In this document: positions 9,972 through 20,225 of the stretch, one piece after another
How the letters are laid out: every line of letters starts with the position of its first letter
Numbering within the stretch: position 1 is the first letter of the stretch
The notes under the pieces: model-generated
Databases searched by the model: none
Seen by the model: the letters and a program-made list of their open reading frames with translations, nothing else
Told to the model about the DNA's origin: nothing
Assembly: GCA_964017065.1 (NCBI GenBank)
Contig: OZ024786.1
Span: 6,391,047 to 6,455,046 of the forward strand
Length of the DNA: 64,000 nucleotides
From: Haliclona indistincta
Lineage: Eukaryota; Porifera; Demospongiae; Haplosclerida; Chalinidae
Direction: 5' to 3'
Translations under genes and position numbers: made by a program

Positions 9972-12744
9972 ATGAGTTGGGTGCTAGTAAGATGGTGCGA
10001 AGAAGAAGAGGAATTAATCATTTTTTCATCTTGGGTGGTTAGTCCAGAAAAGCTACCAACCCAAGCTAAATTCCAGTCAAAGGAGTGTGCTTCTGGAAGA
10101 AGTGCAACAAGTACGACGCGGAGATACTTGCCGTTGCTGGTTAGTCACATTTATATAATAGCAGAGCATTAATTTTACAATTACTGGTTTTGTAGACAAA
10201 ACGACAGACCTCTGCACGTCGCCAGCAGTGGCAGTCTCAGCAGAAGTCCTCATAGCGCAGCCGAAGACTAAGAGAATTTCAAAGGCTACAAAAAAGGCCA
10301 CTGCTAGCTGTGATGCCGAGAGTGCCGGTCCACCGAAAAAGCGTTCGAAAAGCCAGGGCGAGTCGGGAAACAGCTCCGCAAAAACTACTAAAGATGCCGC
10401 TTTGAAAGCTGCGCAAACAGCAATGTCAGAGGCCATTATAGCGTGAAGTGTGCAGTGTGAGCAGTGCTCTGCATTTGAAGAAAAGATATCGAGCCTAGAG
10501 GATGAATTAGAAAACAAGGTTGCTGCACTCGAAACAAAAAAGGCGCAGATAACACATCTCTTGGAAAGAGAAGGTAAACGCCCGGTCAATTTTTTGACTA
10601 TAATAGTTATTAACCGGCTTTTTTGTTTCATAGTAAATTTTGCAAGGTTTACGCATGTAAAATTAATGATTGTATAATTAAATTTAAAAATAATTATACT
10701 TGTAGAGGAATTGCAGAAAGAACTGCGAATGGTGTCAAGTCAGCAGCAACCTGTGCTGTGCTCAATAATAATTATTAATATAATAATTATTATTGTGTTG
10801 CATATTTGCATTATGCAGATGAATGCCTACCTAAACCTTCTCAAGAGACAGTGCACTAAAATAATTAATTGTACATGTACCCAAGGCCACTGGCAAAATG
10901 AGGTTCCACTGAGAGAAAGAACTGAGGTCACGGTACCAGCAAGTGCTGCTCATTATGACATCGACGATCAGCCGCGGGTATCGTCAGAGAGTGACTCAGA
11001 GAGTGATGTAACTGCACACATACATGCATTCCTAATTGCATTTGTTAACTGTTATTATTATTATTGGAGGAATTGTGTCCGTATAAAAGAAAAATACAAG
11101 AAAAAAAAAAATTCTGGAAATACTAGCCAGAAATGATGTGCCTGTAAGTTAAAAATTAATGTCTGTTGAACTTGCTGTTATTAGATTTTATGATACAGCT
11201 TGCTGTGGTAGACAAGAAGAAAAACAAGGATGTTGTAAGATCTCACCTACCCGACGCACATAATAGAACTTCTCTTATTTTTAGCAGATCACTGCATCAG
11301 GAGAGAAAGTAATCATGACGAAAAAAAATCTAAATATGCTTACACCGTCAATTCAGCTAATGTTCAGCTCGAACAGCAAGCTTTTAAGGCAGGAGAACAG
11401 GTAAATCAATACTTTGTCAATAAAAAAAATTATAATTATAATCATGTTTGTATCACAGAAGACAGAGTTGGTTGTAGGGCATGGAATATACATTCATTAC
11501 AGCCAACTGAAGCAAGATGAACTACAGAGCAAGGTTTTAGCCACTAGGCTGATGCGTGGGTTGGTGTCGGTGTGCATGCAGCTCACACCTCTGGACAAGA
11601 GGTGTGTTGATTTATTCTCTGTCCAGGGGTGTGCAGCTGTGATGGAACAGCTCCACAATTTTATTAGCTTCCAGACAGGTCAGCACTAATGTGGATACTG
11701 TATGGGCAGAAACCGCGAACCGCAAATTTTGCTCTCTGGCTCATCCACACTATTCAAGGATTCATTCTCTGCCTTGGCTACAGAGTCCTTTAAGGCCAGA
11801 GAAGACAACTTAGAGCATTTGTTTGTTTTCACAGAGGAGTGCGGCACCGAGAAGAGAAGTGGTGGGATGGAGAGCAGTGAGCTGGAGAGCACTGTGACTG
11901 AGAGTACATGTATGACTGCGGCACAGAAAAAAATCGTGAAAGGTCGGTGAAAATCACATATACTAGCAAATAATTATTGTGATGCACATAACAAAAAACC
12001 CATACATTTTTGAAGAAATCCCTCACAAAGTTTCATAAACCAAGTACTTCAGCTTCATTTCAATTAATTTAACATACAATAAGTGCCTTGGTTAATTAAT
12101 AATCTTCTTCAAAAATGTGACATTTTTGAATTACAGCTCAATTGTACATAGTGATTTTTTTGCTGATATCTCCATCTATACTATCTGCAGAAAAAAGTAT
12201 TATCGCGTCAAAGTAAAATTCGTTAATTGGGGGCTTAACAAAAATGAAAGAGATTTAGGGTTGGAACATGTATCAAAAAAGTATGGAAACAAGATTGTGA
12301 ACTAGGTAAGTAAACAAGATTTGAAATAAAAAGGATTGTAACAATAGTAGAGTAATGCTACCTCCCTAAATTATCTGCTTTCGACAGTTGTATAGGGAGG
12401 TAGCATTACTCTTACAATCCTTTTTATTTCAAATCTTGTTTACTTACCTGTTCACAATCTTGTTTCCTTACCTTTTCGATACATGTTCCAACCTCAAATC
12501 TCTTTCATTTTTGTTAAAATGTTTTTTATTACTTTATTATAACAGTGCCTGTTAATTTTTTCTGCGTGCAGGGGAAGCTAACAAGAAGAGGAAGGAAACA
12601 GAAACTTCGGCATTTGAGATCAAGTGTCTGGGTTCACCTGTTGCGTCAGATATTGGCAAGCCTGCTGAGACAGCTGTGACAGCTGCTGACAAAACTGCTG
12701 ATACTGCTGAGAATAGAGATGACGAGACTGCTGTGACAGTCTAG
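9972..12744 (+). pseudogene. BEN-domain-like multi-exon gene, disrupted
   Basis: Exon 1 (9972-10140) starts MSWVLVRW and, after a frameshift, reads KYDAEILAVA, like the first exon of invertebrate BEN-type genes. Exon 2 (about 10200-10573) has a basic, possibly nuclear-localising segment, an in-frame TGA at 10444, and then a heptad coiled coil (KISSLEDELENKVAALETKK). The coil continues at 10706. Acidic SSESDSESD ends an exon near 11010. The exon at about 11458-11602 (TELVVGHGIYIHYSQLKQ, TRLMRGLVSVCM) fits the helical BEN core weakly. The terminal exon 12572-12744 carries alternating Ala/Thr/Asp/Glu repeats and ends in TAG. BEN proteins bind DNA in chromatin. A foldback element splits the gene at 12235-12517. 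The BEN assignment is tentative. Confidence 0.4.
12235..12517. repeat. Foldback element, about 130-bp inverted arms
   Basis: The arm at 12235-12368 is repeated in inverse orientation at 12393-12517 with few mismatches and a central spacer of about 24 bp. It starts TTAACAAAAATGAAAGAG and ends with the reverse complement. It lies in an intron-like part of the BEN-like gene. It has no coding capacity, so it is probably a non-autonomous foldback/MITE-type element. Confidence 0.85.
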
Positions 12745-13169
12745 AAGCCTGCTGAGAGAGCTGAGATAGATCTATCTTCATCTGACTCTGAATCAGATTC
12801 AGACCTTGAACTGTTGTTTTATCTCGGAGATAGTAGCTTTAATTTCTTTAATGTGTTATTGAGAATGATGAAAATGAATTGGGCTTTTCACTTCACGCAG
12901 AGTGATGACCTGTGCAATAGGAAAATACCCAAGTAAAGACAAATTATAGTATAGGCAAGCACAGTTATCACAACACCATTGGAATGTAAAAAAACTGTTA
13001 TGTAAGTAGGCTAAGTAGGATCACATAAATAATATGTAGCACTTCACAATCACCTTTTTCACAACTGGAGAGCTGCCAGCCACAGCCTCACTATCAGCCA
13101 TCTTCCATTCCTGCTTACCAAAGATATTCCTGAGTTGACCACATCCTTCCTCATGAATTTGAGATCAGA
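12745..13169. other. No gene recognised
   Basis: After the BEN-like stop there is an acidic Ser/Asp-rich reading stretch to about 12830 (SSDSESDSD type), then AT-rich sequence without recognisable features up to a LINE tail. Confidence 0.3.
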
Positions 13170-13463
13170 CAGTTGCTCAAGGGCATGAGTCAAGATAGAT
13201 ATGAGTCAAGGCTTCAATTTCTTTTCAAAGTTGTTAATAACCAATGCTATTTTCCTCCTGGTCTTATCTCATTTCGTAATTCTCATTCTTACAATACTCG
13301 TTTTTTCCATGCCCGTTTATTACATCAACCTTTCACCCACTCTAATTATTCTTATTATTCTTTTATTCCTAACACAATTTCTGACTGGAACTCCCTTCCT
13401 TCTGAAATTACTTCTTCTTTATCCTTCTCTTCTTTTAAATCACTGTTAATTAAGTTAAGATAA
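13170..13463 (+). mobile_element. Non-LTR retrotransposon (CR1/L2/jockey-type) 3' end
   Basis: An open frame of 96 codons encodes the C-terminal end typical of the second ORF of CR1/jockey-like LINEs: YESRLQFLFK, PPGL, HSYNTRFF, then YSFIPNTISDWNSLPSEI and SFKSLL. The reverse transcriptase core is absent, so this is a 5'-truncated insertion, the usual outcome of target-primed reverse transcription. It ends in AT-rich sequence. Confidence 0.75.
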
Positions 13464-13861
13464 TAATTATCTCTGTTTTTGTGTTCTGTTTTTTCTTTTT
13501 TTGGATCACATTTGTATTAGCTTTGCTATTTTGTGGTTCCTTTGCTTTTGCAAAAAATATTATAGAAAAAAAAAAAGCCAAATTTGCTGCAAAGCTAGCA
13601 AGATCGCGTTTTAGCGAGGAAGAGAGAAAAACCTCCAAAGTGAAAGGTGTTTTGGGGAAGAAAAAATTAGACCCTAAAAGAATGCTCGTTCAAAAAATTG
13701 AAAGATAGTAGGTGACAATTTGGATTTATCAGTCAAAGTTAGAGAAATGCATGTGGATAGCAATTATCAGCTTCTTCACTTTTTCCACTACTATGCCCTA
13801 CAAGATCGTCTATCTGTCTAACAAACAGCCTCAATGCTTAGCTACAAATCTTTCTATAGCT

Positions 13862-14712
13862 GATTTTTTGCCATCAAATGAGGACTACCAGGCTTTGCGT
13901 GACAACTTTGCTGTTCACCTTGCAAGAATTGCTGTAAAGAAATTTTCAGCCTTTAAATTTCTTGAAGAAGGTGTACCCCAGCATATCATTCATTGCTATT
14001 CAAAGGAACTATCAAGACCATCTCATTTTGTAAGTAAGACAGTAACGTGCAGCAAATAATAATAATAGTGATGATTATTGTCACATGCAAGGCTACCACT
14101 TGGTGTCATTCTCAAAAATGAAAATACAAGCAGTGAGATGATTGAGATCATGGAAGACGTTCAGAAGTTTGTTCCTGCAACTGAAAATACTGAGTTCATA
14201 AATGGATGTGTTTTTGAAGGTGACCAGCTGACATGTGAACGGGCTCGTAACTCACAGCGTCACAGAAAGGACTCGGCTACAACGCAGGAGCGTTTAGAGG
14301 GACTTGTGCCAACTGTAGAGGACTGGCACACAAAGATGAAATTTTATGAGGCAAGCCATATATAATGTAGTTGCATAATAATTATTATTATTGACTGAAT
14401 TACGTAACATTATCATAACTATTATTATACTACATAATAAGAATAATTATAATAATTACATGTTATTTTTTATCTTAATAATAATTATTATTATGCAGAT
14501 CATTTTCACTCGCTTTTTAAGGCAGCTTCAGCTGCTGAACCAGGAACACTCAGCTTTCTACGCAACCTCATCAATAGAAGGAATGTTACTGGCCAAGTAT
14601 CTAAGGAGATGAATGCCATTGATGACTTCCTTCGATCAGTTTTAATTGCATATGCTACTGCAGCAATGGCTAATTATTTTAGAATGGTATCTACAACTGA
14701 TGACCCATCTGT
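13862..14712 (+). pseudogene. DUF6589-like gene fragment
   Basis: Three exons follow a family pattern I associate with DUF6589 proteins: LPSNEDYQALRDNF and HIIHCYSKE (to 14029); LPLGVILKNENTSSEM, EGDQLTCERAR and VPTVEDWHTK (14092-14350); and FKAASAAEPGTLSFLRN with TGQVSKEMNAIDDFL (14499-14712). These proteins are multicopy in cnidarians, sponges and fungi and of unknown function; a link to transposons is often suspected. The middle exon ends at a GC donor (GAG|GCAAGC), and the phase to the third exon does not fit exactly. A lysine-rich open stretch at 13560-13708 may be an upstream exon. The third exon runs almost directly into a decayed PD-(D/E)xK block, so two genes have been joined. Confidence 0.55.
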
Positions 14713-14751
14713 ACACAGCTGGAGTGTGCAATTTTTCTATTGGTGCCACAG

Positions 14752-15797
14752 TTTCTCTCCTTCCAAGAGCACCGAGGTAGGGGGCTTGGTTTGTAAGCTT
14801 GGGTTTCAGGACCAGGACGGAGTCTTATAAAACCAAACGAGTCAAGGTATAAATAATAGTTATAATATAACCCTCGGCTTGTCATGCACAATGTAGTGTA
14901 AGGTCCTGGTTTGAAGCAGAACACGATTGCACCTATAGTGGCAACCTGCTAGTTATGTAGTGCTATCCAGAAGACAGCAAAGTGCTAGTACATTATCAAG
15001 CGCCACAAGCCAGCTCCCGTCATTTGAATTCTTGTACCAGCATTCTAGGCTACTGGGTTCGCTGCAGCTGTGCTAACAATTCCTGGTGCCCCTTTGTGTC
15101 ATGGGAGGCATTGCCCACTGAGCATGTCATCATGAATGCTATGCATTATTGATTGAATAGGCTTATCCTTGGGAACATTGGGAGGACAATGCTACAAGCA
15201 TGCATACATAGATAGATTCATTCCCGTGACATGGCACCATCAACGTGAGCTCTCTCAAGCTTGCCCAATTGTAAAACTAGACTCATTTTATTGTATCTTT
15301 AGGACATCCCAGATTTATCAGTGGTAAGTAGTGAAGATCCGTACTTGTTTATTACTATTGGCGAGGTAGGCTACTTAGTTCGATCCAGGAACACGTTTTA
15401 CTGCCTTTTATTATACAGAACAAAAAGACGAAGCTTACATGGAGAAAAGTAGACAGTGAAGTGGCTAAAGAAACCAGCAGTGAAATCGGGCAGCTATTGC
15501 TGTACTTAGTTGTTACTCACTTCAAAAGATTCTCAGTAACTAGAGCTATCACAGCACCGGTGTTAGGTCTATACATAAAGGATATGAAGGTGAGTGTGAG
15601 TGTGTACGCTGCTGATGTCTGTATATCTGTTTATAATTTAGTTCTAACAAGTCATTGCTGATGTAACCAAAGGTCAAGAGGTGAATACCTACAATCTGTC
15701 TCTCTACATGAGTAAGGTGACTGAAGGTGTCAGTATTGCCAGTGGTCTGGTCAAGTCATTGGAAGTGTTGCACAAGTTTCTCTCAATGACTCAATGA
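14752..15797 (+). pseudogene. Second copy of the PD-(D/E)xK-like domain gene, decayed
   Basis: Blocks b (14752-14846), c (15303-15365), d (15419-15589) and e (15642-15797) align in order with the gene at 636-2141. Block c keeps IPDLSV and IGE; block d keeps NKK and GQLLLY. Decay is clear: block b is 95 instead of 100 nt and changes frame, and block e begins TTC TAA CAA where the intact copy reads TTT CAA CAA, giving a premature stop. Block a is missing. Confidence 0.65.
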
Positions 15798-15932
15798 CTC
15801 AATGAATGTTGACTATGAAGTGTTTCAGTTTTCTGAATAATTTGAGACACCATTGTCAATCAATCTACTGTGTACATGTAGGTGTACCTAGATACAATGC
15901 TTGTTTATGTAAACTTAGAGCTGTGGTTTAAG

Positions 15933-16471
15933 TATGGTTAGCCGCTCCTTACCATCCCCATATTGCGACCCAGTCGCTTAGTGAGTGTACTGCTGCGGAG
16001 TACATGGTGATCAGTAATGAGATTTATGATAACCTACCTCATAGGGGTGGAGTGTGGTTCAAAGTGTTGCGATGCCTCGTGGCTCCGGCACATGCGCAGT
16101 CTAAGACAGAGCTGTCCAGCTGTACTGTAGATCAACTCGGAGCTAGCGTACTGTGCCACTGTTCTGTCTCGCTGTCCCACCTTCCCTCCCTCTAACGCAA
16201 TGTCCTACACGTAGTTTTTAGTAATCTTCCGCTGGGATTAGCCCGGCGTGATCGTGTCGCCACGCTTTGACTCCGCCCCCGGTGGCAGCCCCCTTCGTGG
16301 GTTACACCCAAGAGACGAGTCAATCGGTAGGCGGGGTCAGGGGCGGGGCGACACGCCCTCGCACACCCCTCACGTTGCGGGGTGTGCTCTGCTGGTGCTA
16401 TCTATTGGATAGTTAGCGGCTTGGGCCTGCCGCTAACCATTGGTAAGTTAGTGAGGTAAGCGGTTAACTAT
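15933..16471. mobile_element. GC-rich non-autonomous element, tentative
   Basis: The left end TATGGTTAGCCGCT resembles the inverse of GCCGCTAACCAT near 16429-16440, and a second related inverted copy follows (AGCGGTTAACT). The interior around 16210-16390 is far richer in G and C than its neighbours, with the inverted words GTGTCGCC and GGCGACAC. A 63-codon ORF (16004-16195) has no recognised motifs. The element boundaries are uncertain. Confidence 0.35.
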
Positions 16472-16760
16472 TCAAAGGACAGATGATTGAATACCAAATA
16501 AACTGTGGTGCATCCATGTCAGCTTGTGGTAGGTCTATGTCAGCTAGAGGTCACCAGCACTGTGATTCATTCAGACACTAGTGTTCATTTTGTACAAGAA
16601 ATTGTTAGGATAGGGTCAGATTGTCTGTTTACTATATCATGGTCCAGTCCAGTGACTCGATCCTGTAGCTCACCACGTGTGCGTGCGAAACGAATCGCAC
16701 AATGAATTATTATCTATGATTGTATTATACTGCACTTTTACAGTGTTTCTCTTTTTACAG

Positions 16761-16865
16761 AGTACTTCCTGGATATCGCCATAAAAATGGTTTGTGCATT
16801 CATCCCATTGTTTTTGGCTGGCTATTTGTCTGCAATTTCGGCTGCAGCTACTATAGCACACTATA
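16761..16865 (+). CDS. Exon encoding a membrane segment (paralogue of 43537-43647)
   Basis: The exon follows a TTTTTACAG acceptor. One frame encodes YFLDIAIKMVC and then about 25 hydrophobic residues rich in Leu, Ile and Ala, a likely transmembrane helix. Intron sequence on both sides is duplicated around 43450-43540 and 43648-44240. In the 43-kb copy the exon is followed directly by the donor GTAAGT; here a composite element separates the two. Confidence 0.4.
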
Positions 16866-16869
16866 TATA

Positions 16870-17018
16870 GGTTAGACGATGGATTCGAGGTGTCTACGGA
16901 ATTTAGATCACCGCGGAAACCGATGTTTTAGACGTCCCGAGCGCGTAGCGCGAGGGCGTTTATTTCGGTTTCCAAGGTGAGCTAAATCTCGTAGGCACCG
17001 AGAATCTATCGTCTGAGG
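16870..17018. repeat. Palindromic hairpin of element C
   Basis: The left arm (GGTTAGACGATGG...CCGCGGAAACCGA) pairs with the right arm (TCGGTTTCC...ATCTATCGTCTGAGG), with mismatches near the middle of the stem. The apex contains GAGCGCGTAGCGCGAGGG. A related stem occurs at 63191-63309. Confidence 0.8.
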
Positions 17019-17038
17019 TGTTTAGACCATACCTGCGC

Positions 17039-17155
17039 TTAAGCAAACGAAGCGCTCGCGGTAGTAGAGAGCCCAGAGAAGTTCCCAGAGTCAAGCGAAA
17101 GCTCGTTTTCAAACGATGGCAGTATAAACTCGCGTGCGTTTTTCGACGACGCCAT
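17039..17155 (-). CDS. Small ORF, 39 aa, MASSKN peptide
   Basis: A minus-strand ATG frame inside element C encodes MASSKN, LPSF, SGNF and STT and stops with TAA, 7 bp before the TIR. It is homologous to the ORF at 4576-4737 in element D. An ACGTCA motif lies a few tens of bases upstream of the ATG. Conservation in two diverged elements suggests a real product or a retained promoter-plus-first-exon. The function is unknown. Confidence 0.4.
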   Translation of the reverse strand: MASSKNAREFILPSFENELSLDSGNFSGLSTTASASFA

Positions 17156-17189
17156 GTTGTTGTGGTTATTAATGACGTGGTTAATTAAA

Positions 17190-17252
17190 GGTGTTCTAAG
17201 TAAACTCAGCGGTGTACTAAGTGAAATCAGCGGTGTTCTACTTGATTTAGAA
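17190..17252. repeat. 21-bp direct repeats x3 in element C
   Basis: GGTGTTCTAAGTAAACTCAG-like units start at 17190, 17211 and 17232, the third being diverged. The period equals that of the repeats at 59287 and 62702. Confidence 0.8.
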
Positions 17253-17304
17253 CACCTCTGGCTGACCAATCAAATTGAAGAATTACATTGAAGTATGGTC
17301 TAAG

Positions 17305-18010
17305 GTAAGTTATTTTTTACTAATTCAAGAATTATATAGCTAAGGGGACTGTAGTTGGACGACGTGAGGGGCGAGGTCGAAGTGGGTGAGGGTAGTTTCC
17401 AGCCGATCAACTTCCAGGTAGTCAACTGGTTTGTATTCAGAGCACTCAGATCATTGCAAGTTTAGTAGATTGGTAGGTTTTCATATTTGTTGCATGTCAC
17501 ATTAACTTATTAACTATAACTGAGCGATACAGGCACTTTAACACCACAATGGTACTAAAAATAATTATGAGCATTCTCTATATAGCATGGAAAATAGAAA
17601 AAGCATTGTTGTTAACAACAAACTTAGTCTATCGAGCAAGACCCAGAACTACATTAACTTTACATCTCTTTATCTTCTGCAGAAAACAGGAAGTTACCTA
17701 AGCCCGGGCCCGCCATCCAATGCTGTGCGTCAGTTAGGGCAGAAAATGAGGTAGACTTTGATGCATATGCTTTACTAGTTAATTACATGTGTATCAATTC
17801 ATAACACATTTAAAGCACAGTTGATCCTGCATGTACACTTGCGACTTTTACTGGTTAGTGAGCGTGCAAGCTTGTATAGCATTTGGCTCTGTAGAATGTA
17901 ATGGGCAGCATGCATATGAAGGGCAACAAGTTTTCATTCAAAATTAATTATGCTTGCTTGTTTATCTTGTCTCCCAGCATGATAAATAGTAATGTTGATG
18001 GTTTACTGTT
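17305..18010. repeat. Intron block duplicated at 43648-44240
   Basis: The donor GTAAGTTATTTTTTACTAAT, a purine-rich GAGGTCGAA stretch, the palindrome TTGTTGTTAACAACAA and an exon after TTCTGCAG (about 17682-17750) all recur in the same order at 43.65-44.24 kb. This is a diverged segmental duplication of gene sequence. Confidence 0.7.
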
Positions 18011-18446
18011 TTATATAGGGAGCTTTGACCAATTTTCTAGTGATGAAGAAGACGATGAGTATCTAACAGTGAGTTCAATTGACATAATTTATTACGTCAA
18101 TAGAACAACCTTTGCTGCAGCCAAGTCCACCTGTGGTTTGCAAATAAAAGGTCCAGTTACTCGGCTGGACCTGCAGTTCACAGTTGTGCGCAAGATGTCT
18201 CAATCTCTTCTTCGAGCCAATCGCATTACAAATCGTGGTCCGTTGCCCAATCGCAGTCGCCGGACCGAGCCAGAGACGCTTCCTAGTACTAGTGCTAGGC
18301 AATTATATAGCCAGCACCAACAAGGTGTATCTGCATCGCTATCGAGTGGCGCCGGAGAACCCGCTAGAGCTGGAGGGAACACACCAAGACCGCCCAGGGC
18401 AGCTCTTACTAGTCTTTTAGAACAGCAGGCGGAGTTTGAAAGAAGT
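18011..18446 (+). CDS. Unassigned exons, acidic module and Pro/Ser-rich module
   Basis: The first exon (18011 to about 18105) reads SSDEEDDEYLT then SSIDIIYYV; a copy of this module lies at 46140-46200. The second part has an ATG at 18193 and encodes MSQSLLRANRITNRG followed by Pro/Ser/Arg-rich sequence and LLEQQAEFER, before a GTAAAT that could be a donor. It resembles orphan first exons at 27075 and 54096. No domain was recognised; a disordered N-terminus leading to a coiled coil is likely. Confidence 0.35.
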
Positions 18447-18680
18447 AAATTGTGTTCAATTGTGTTGCTTATAAAAATATTTTTGAAATTAAATAGTCAA
18501 TCATGATCAGCAATTATTCGTGAATTTAACCCACGTGAACAACACAAATATGCTTTATGTGGACTCCAGCAAAGATATAATTATGCTTGAGCTGTGGTTT
18601 CACATGTGTTTATTTCACAAACTCTTATATGAAAACATTGATCACATGTATAGTAAATTGTGACTTTGTACAATGAAAGC

Positions 18681-18786
18681 TAGATCAAATATGTATCACA
18701 GCTATGATCAAATATGTATCATAGCTATGATCAAATATGTATCACAGCTATGATCAAATATGTATCATAGCTATGATCAAATATGG
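18681..18786. repeat. Minisatellite, 23-bp unit with alternating variants
   Basis: About 4.5 copies of TATGATCAAATATGTATCAC/TAGC are present. The variable base alternates C, T, C, T between successive copies, so the real period is a 46-bp dimer. Confidence 0.85.
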
Positions 18787-18939
18787 ATTTCACACGCTTC
18801 ACACATGATCTCGTATAATCTGTGATACAAGTGAACATCACTTGCACTCCACCATCAATTACAACTTTTCATCCTGTGCAGTGATAATAAAATCTGAGAT
18901 TTCTCCACCTACACCTTTGTATGCTGACTTACCAAGGTA

Positions 18940-19310
18940 TCGTGCTAGTGACAATCCACAGTCTACTCTCCCATCAAATGCTTCTGTATCTTCTTCACGT
19001 CCTGACATCGTCATGCATGAGGGAAATGTGATTAAGATCTCAGAATTGACAGTATGCTACAATACACAGACAGGGTTTGACGAGGCGAGATCAAGGAAAA
19101 GAAATAAACTGGCTTATACCCAACTGATCTCTGACTTAGAGGCTAAAGGTTTCAAAGTAAATTATTCAACCATTGAAATTGGCTCATTGGGACAATATTC
19201 ATCCGGTGCCACCGATGCCATTTCAGGTCTCATGCCTACACTTTCCACCGCCCGAGTGAAGCTCGTGCTTGCAAAATTGGGGAAGGTATCCATTGCCTGT
19301 TCGTACCACT
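18940..19310 (+). pseudogene. Retroelement C-terminal domain fragment
   Basis: The frame includes ISELTVCYNTQTGFDEA, RKRNKLAYTQLISDLEAKGF and STIEIGSLGQY. The pattern (ELTVC..T.FDEA..RK..KY..L......G..V....IE.GS.G) matches the C-terminal, nuclease-like region of certain animal reverse-transcriptase proteins as I recall them. The upstream reverse transcriptase is absent. The frame closes at 19358. Confidence 0.45.
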
Positions 19311-19559
19311 GCAAAAAAGCTAATTTCCTGACGTGGACTGTAGCAAGGATATGTGCCTGAAATAAGCGTCATGAAATTTACTTCAGATTTCCTGTACATT
19401 TCTTGTCCCTTTATCGTACAGATTTCTGTGCCAAATTTCTGGTAAAGGAAATGTCATCTGGTCTACAGCTTTCCTTTAGTAGCACACGTGGAATTTCTGC
19501 CCAGAAATTAATTTCTGCCCAGTAATTTTGAATGACTTATAAGGGACAAGTTTTTACAT

Positions 19560-20054
19560 AATTATGGTGAGTACAACCTAATCTTGTTCTGTGCATTTGT
19601 TTTTATACAACTGTATGTAAGGTTCTAAGGCGGATGTCAAAAATGTCAAAGAACAGTTTCTTTGCTATGTATACACTCCAGAATTTTTAGAAGAAGACAG
19701 AGATGATGAAGTGGCGAGAGAAGGTGGAGAAGATGGGGCCTGCCAAGATGACACTACTGCCCCAATAAAAAGATCTGCTACCAAAGGTTATTAAAACAAT
19801 AATAGCAACGAAGCCTTTTATTTTTGACACCAACTTAATTGTATTGTTATTCCCTTGGTATCATTCTTTGTAGCAAAAATGTGCGAGGAGAAATCCTGAT
19901 GCCAAAACCAGACTTTACAGCAACTTTAAATCTTGGTTGCAAGCACAGTATGATGGAAAACCTACTGAAGACAAATGGAAAGTCATTGAAGAGGAAGACA
20001 GTCAAGCTTTTTCTCAACAAGATTATGGAATATCCAGCTGCACCTTTTGGTTGA
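19560..20054 (+). CDS. Unassigned exons
   Basis: Exon-like stretches at about 19622-19785 (KADVKNVKEQFLCYV, acidic EEDRDDEVAREGG) and 19870-20054 (frames with KCARRNPDAKTRLYSNF and WKVIEEEDSQ) lie between plausible acceptor and donor sites. They could belong to one gene. No family was recognised. Confidence 0.3.
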
Positions 20055-20225
20055 CAATCATACCTTTTGATAAAATTTATCCAGTTATCTGTGTTCATCT
20101 AACTTCTTGGCCACTGCTATAGTAACATTAATTTTGTCAACTCATTCAGATGGGTAGAAATAAGGCACTTCATGATGATGAACTATTCTACCTGATGTGA
20201 ACCTTAACAGAGTTAGCCGTGGTCT

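Larger units (their letters stand above)
16866..17304. mobile_element. Composite element C: hairpin plus TIR unit at a splice donor
   Basis: The element starts TATAGGTTAGAC, carries a palindromic hairpin (16870-17018), 2 bp, and a TIR unit from TTTAGACCATAC (17021-17032) to GTATGGTCTAAG (17293-17304), with 11 of 12 positions inverted-identical. Three 21-bp repeats lie at 17190-17252 and CCAATCAAATTG lies near the distal TIR. The last 68 bp align with the end of the recombinase-encoding element at 62784-62850. Compared with the paralogous locus at 43648, exactly this block is extra, with no duplicated target bases. It interrupts an exon-intron junction and leaves GTAAGT intact. Confidence 0.75.

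Noticed and set aside
10077..10631. Minus-strand ORF of 184 codons
   Set aside because: It is a shadow of the plus-strand BEN-like exon, which has coiled-coil heptads and proper splice sites.
16240..16390. tRNA or 5S-like gene in the GC-rich island
   Set aside because: No A/B box pair or cloverleaf could be laid out by eye; left as an unassigned GC-rich element.
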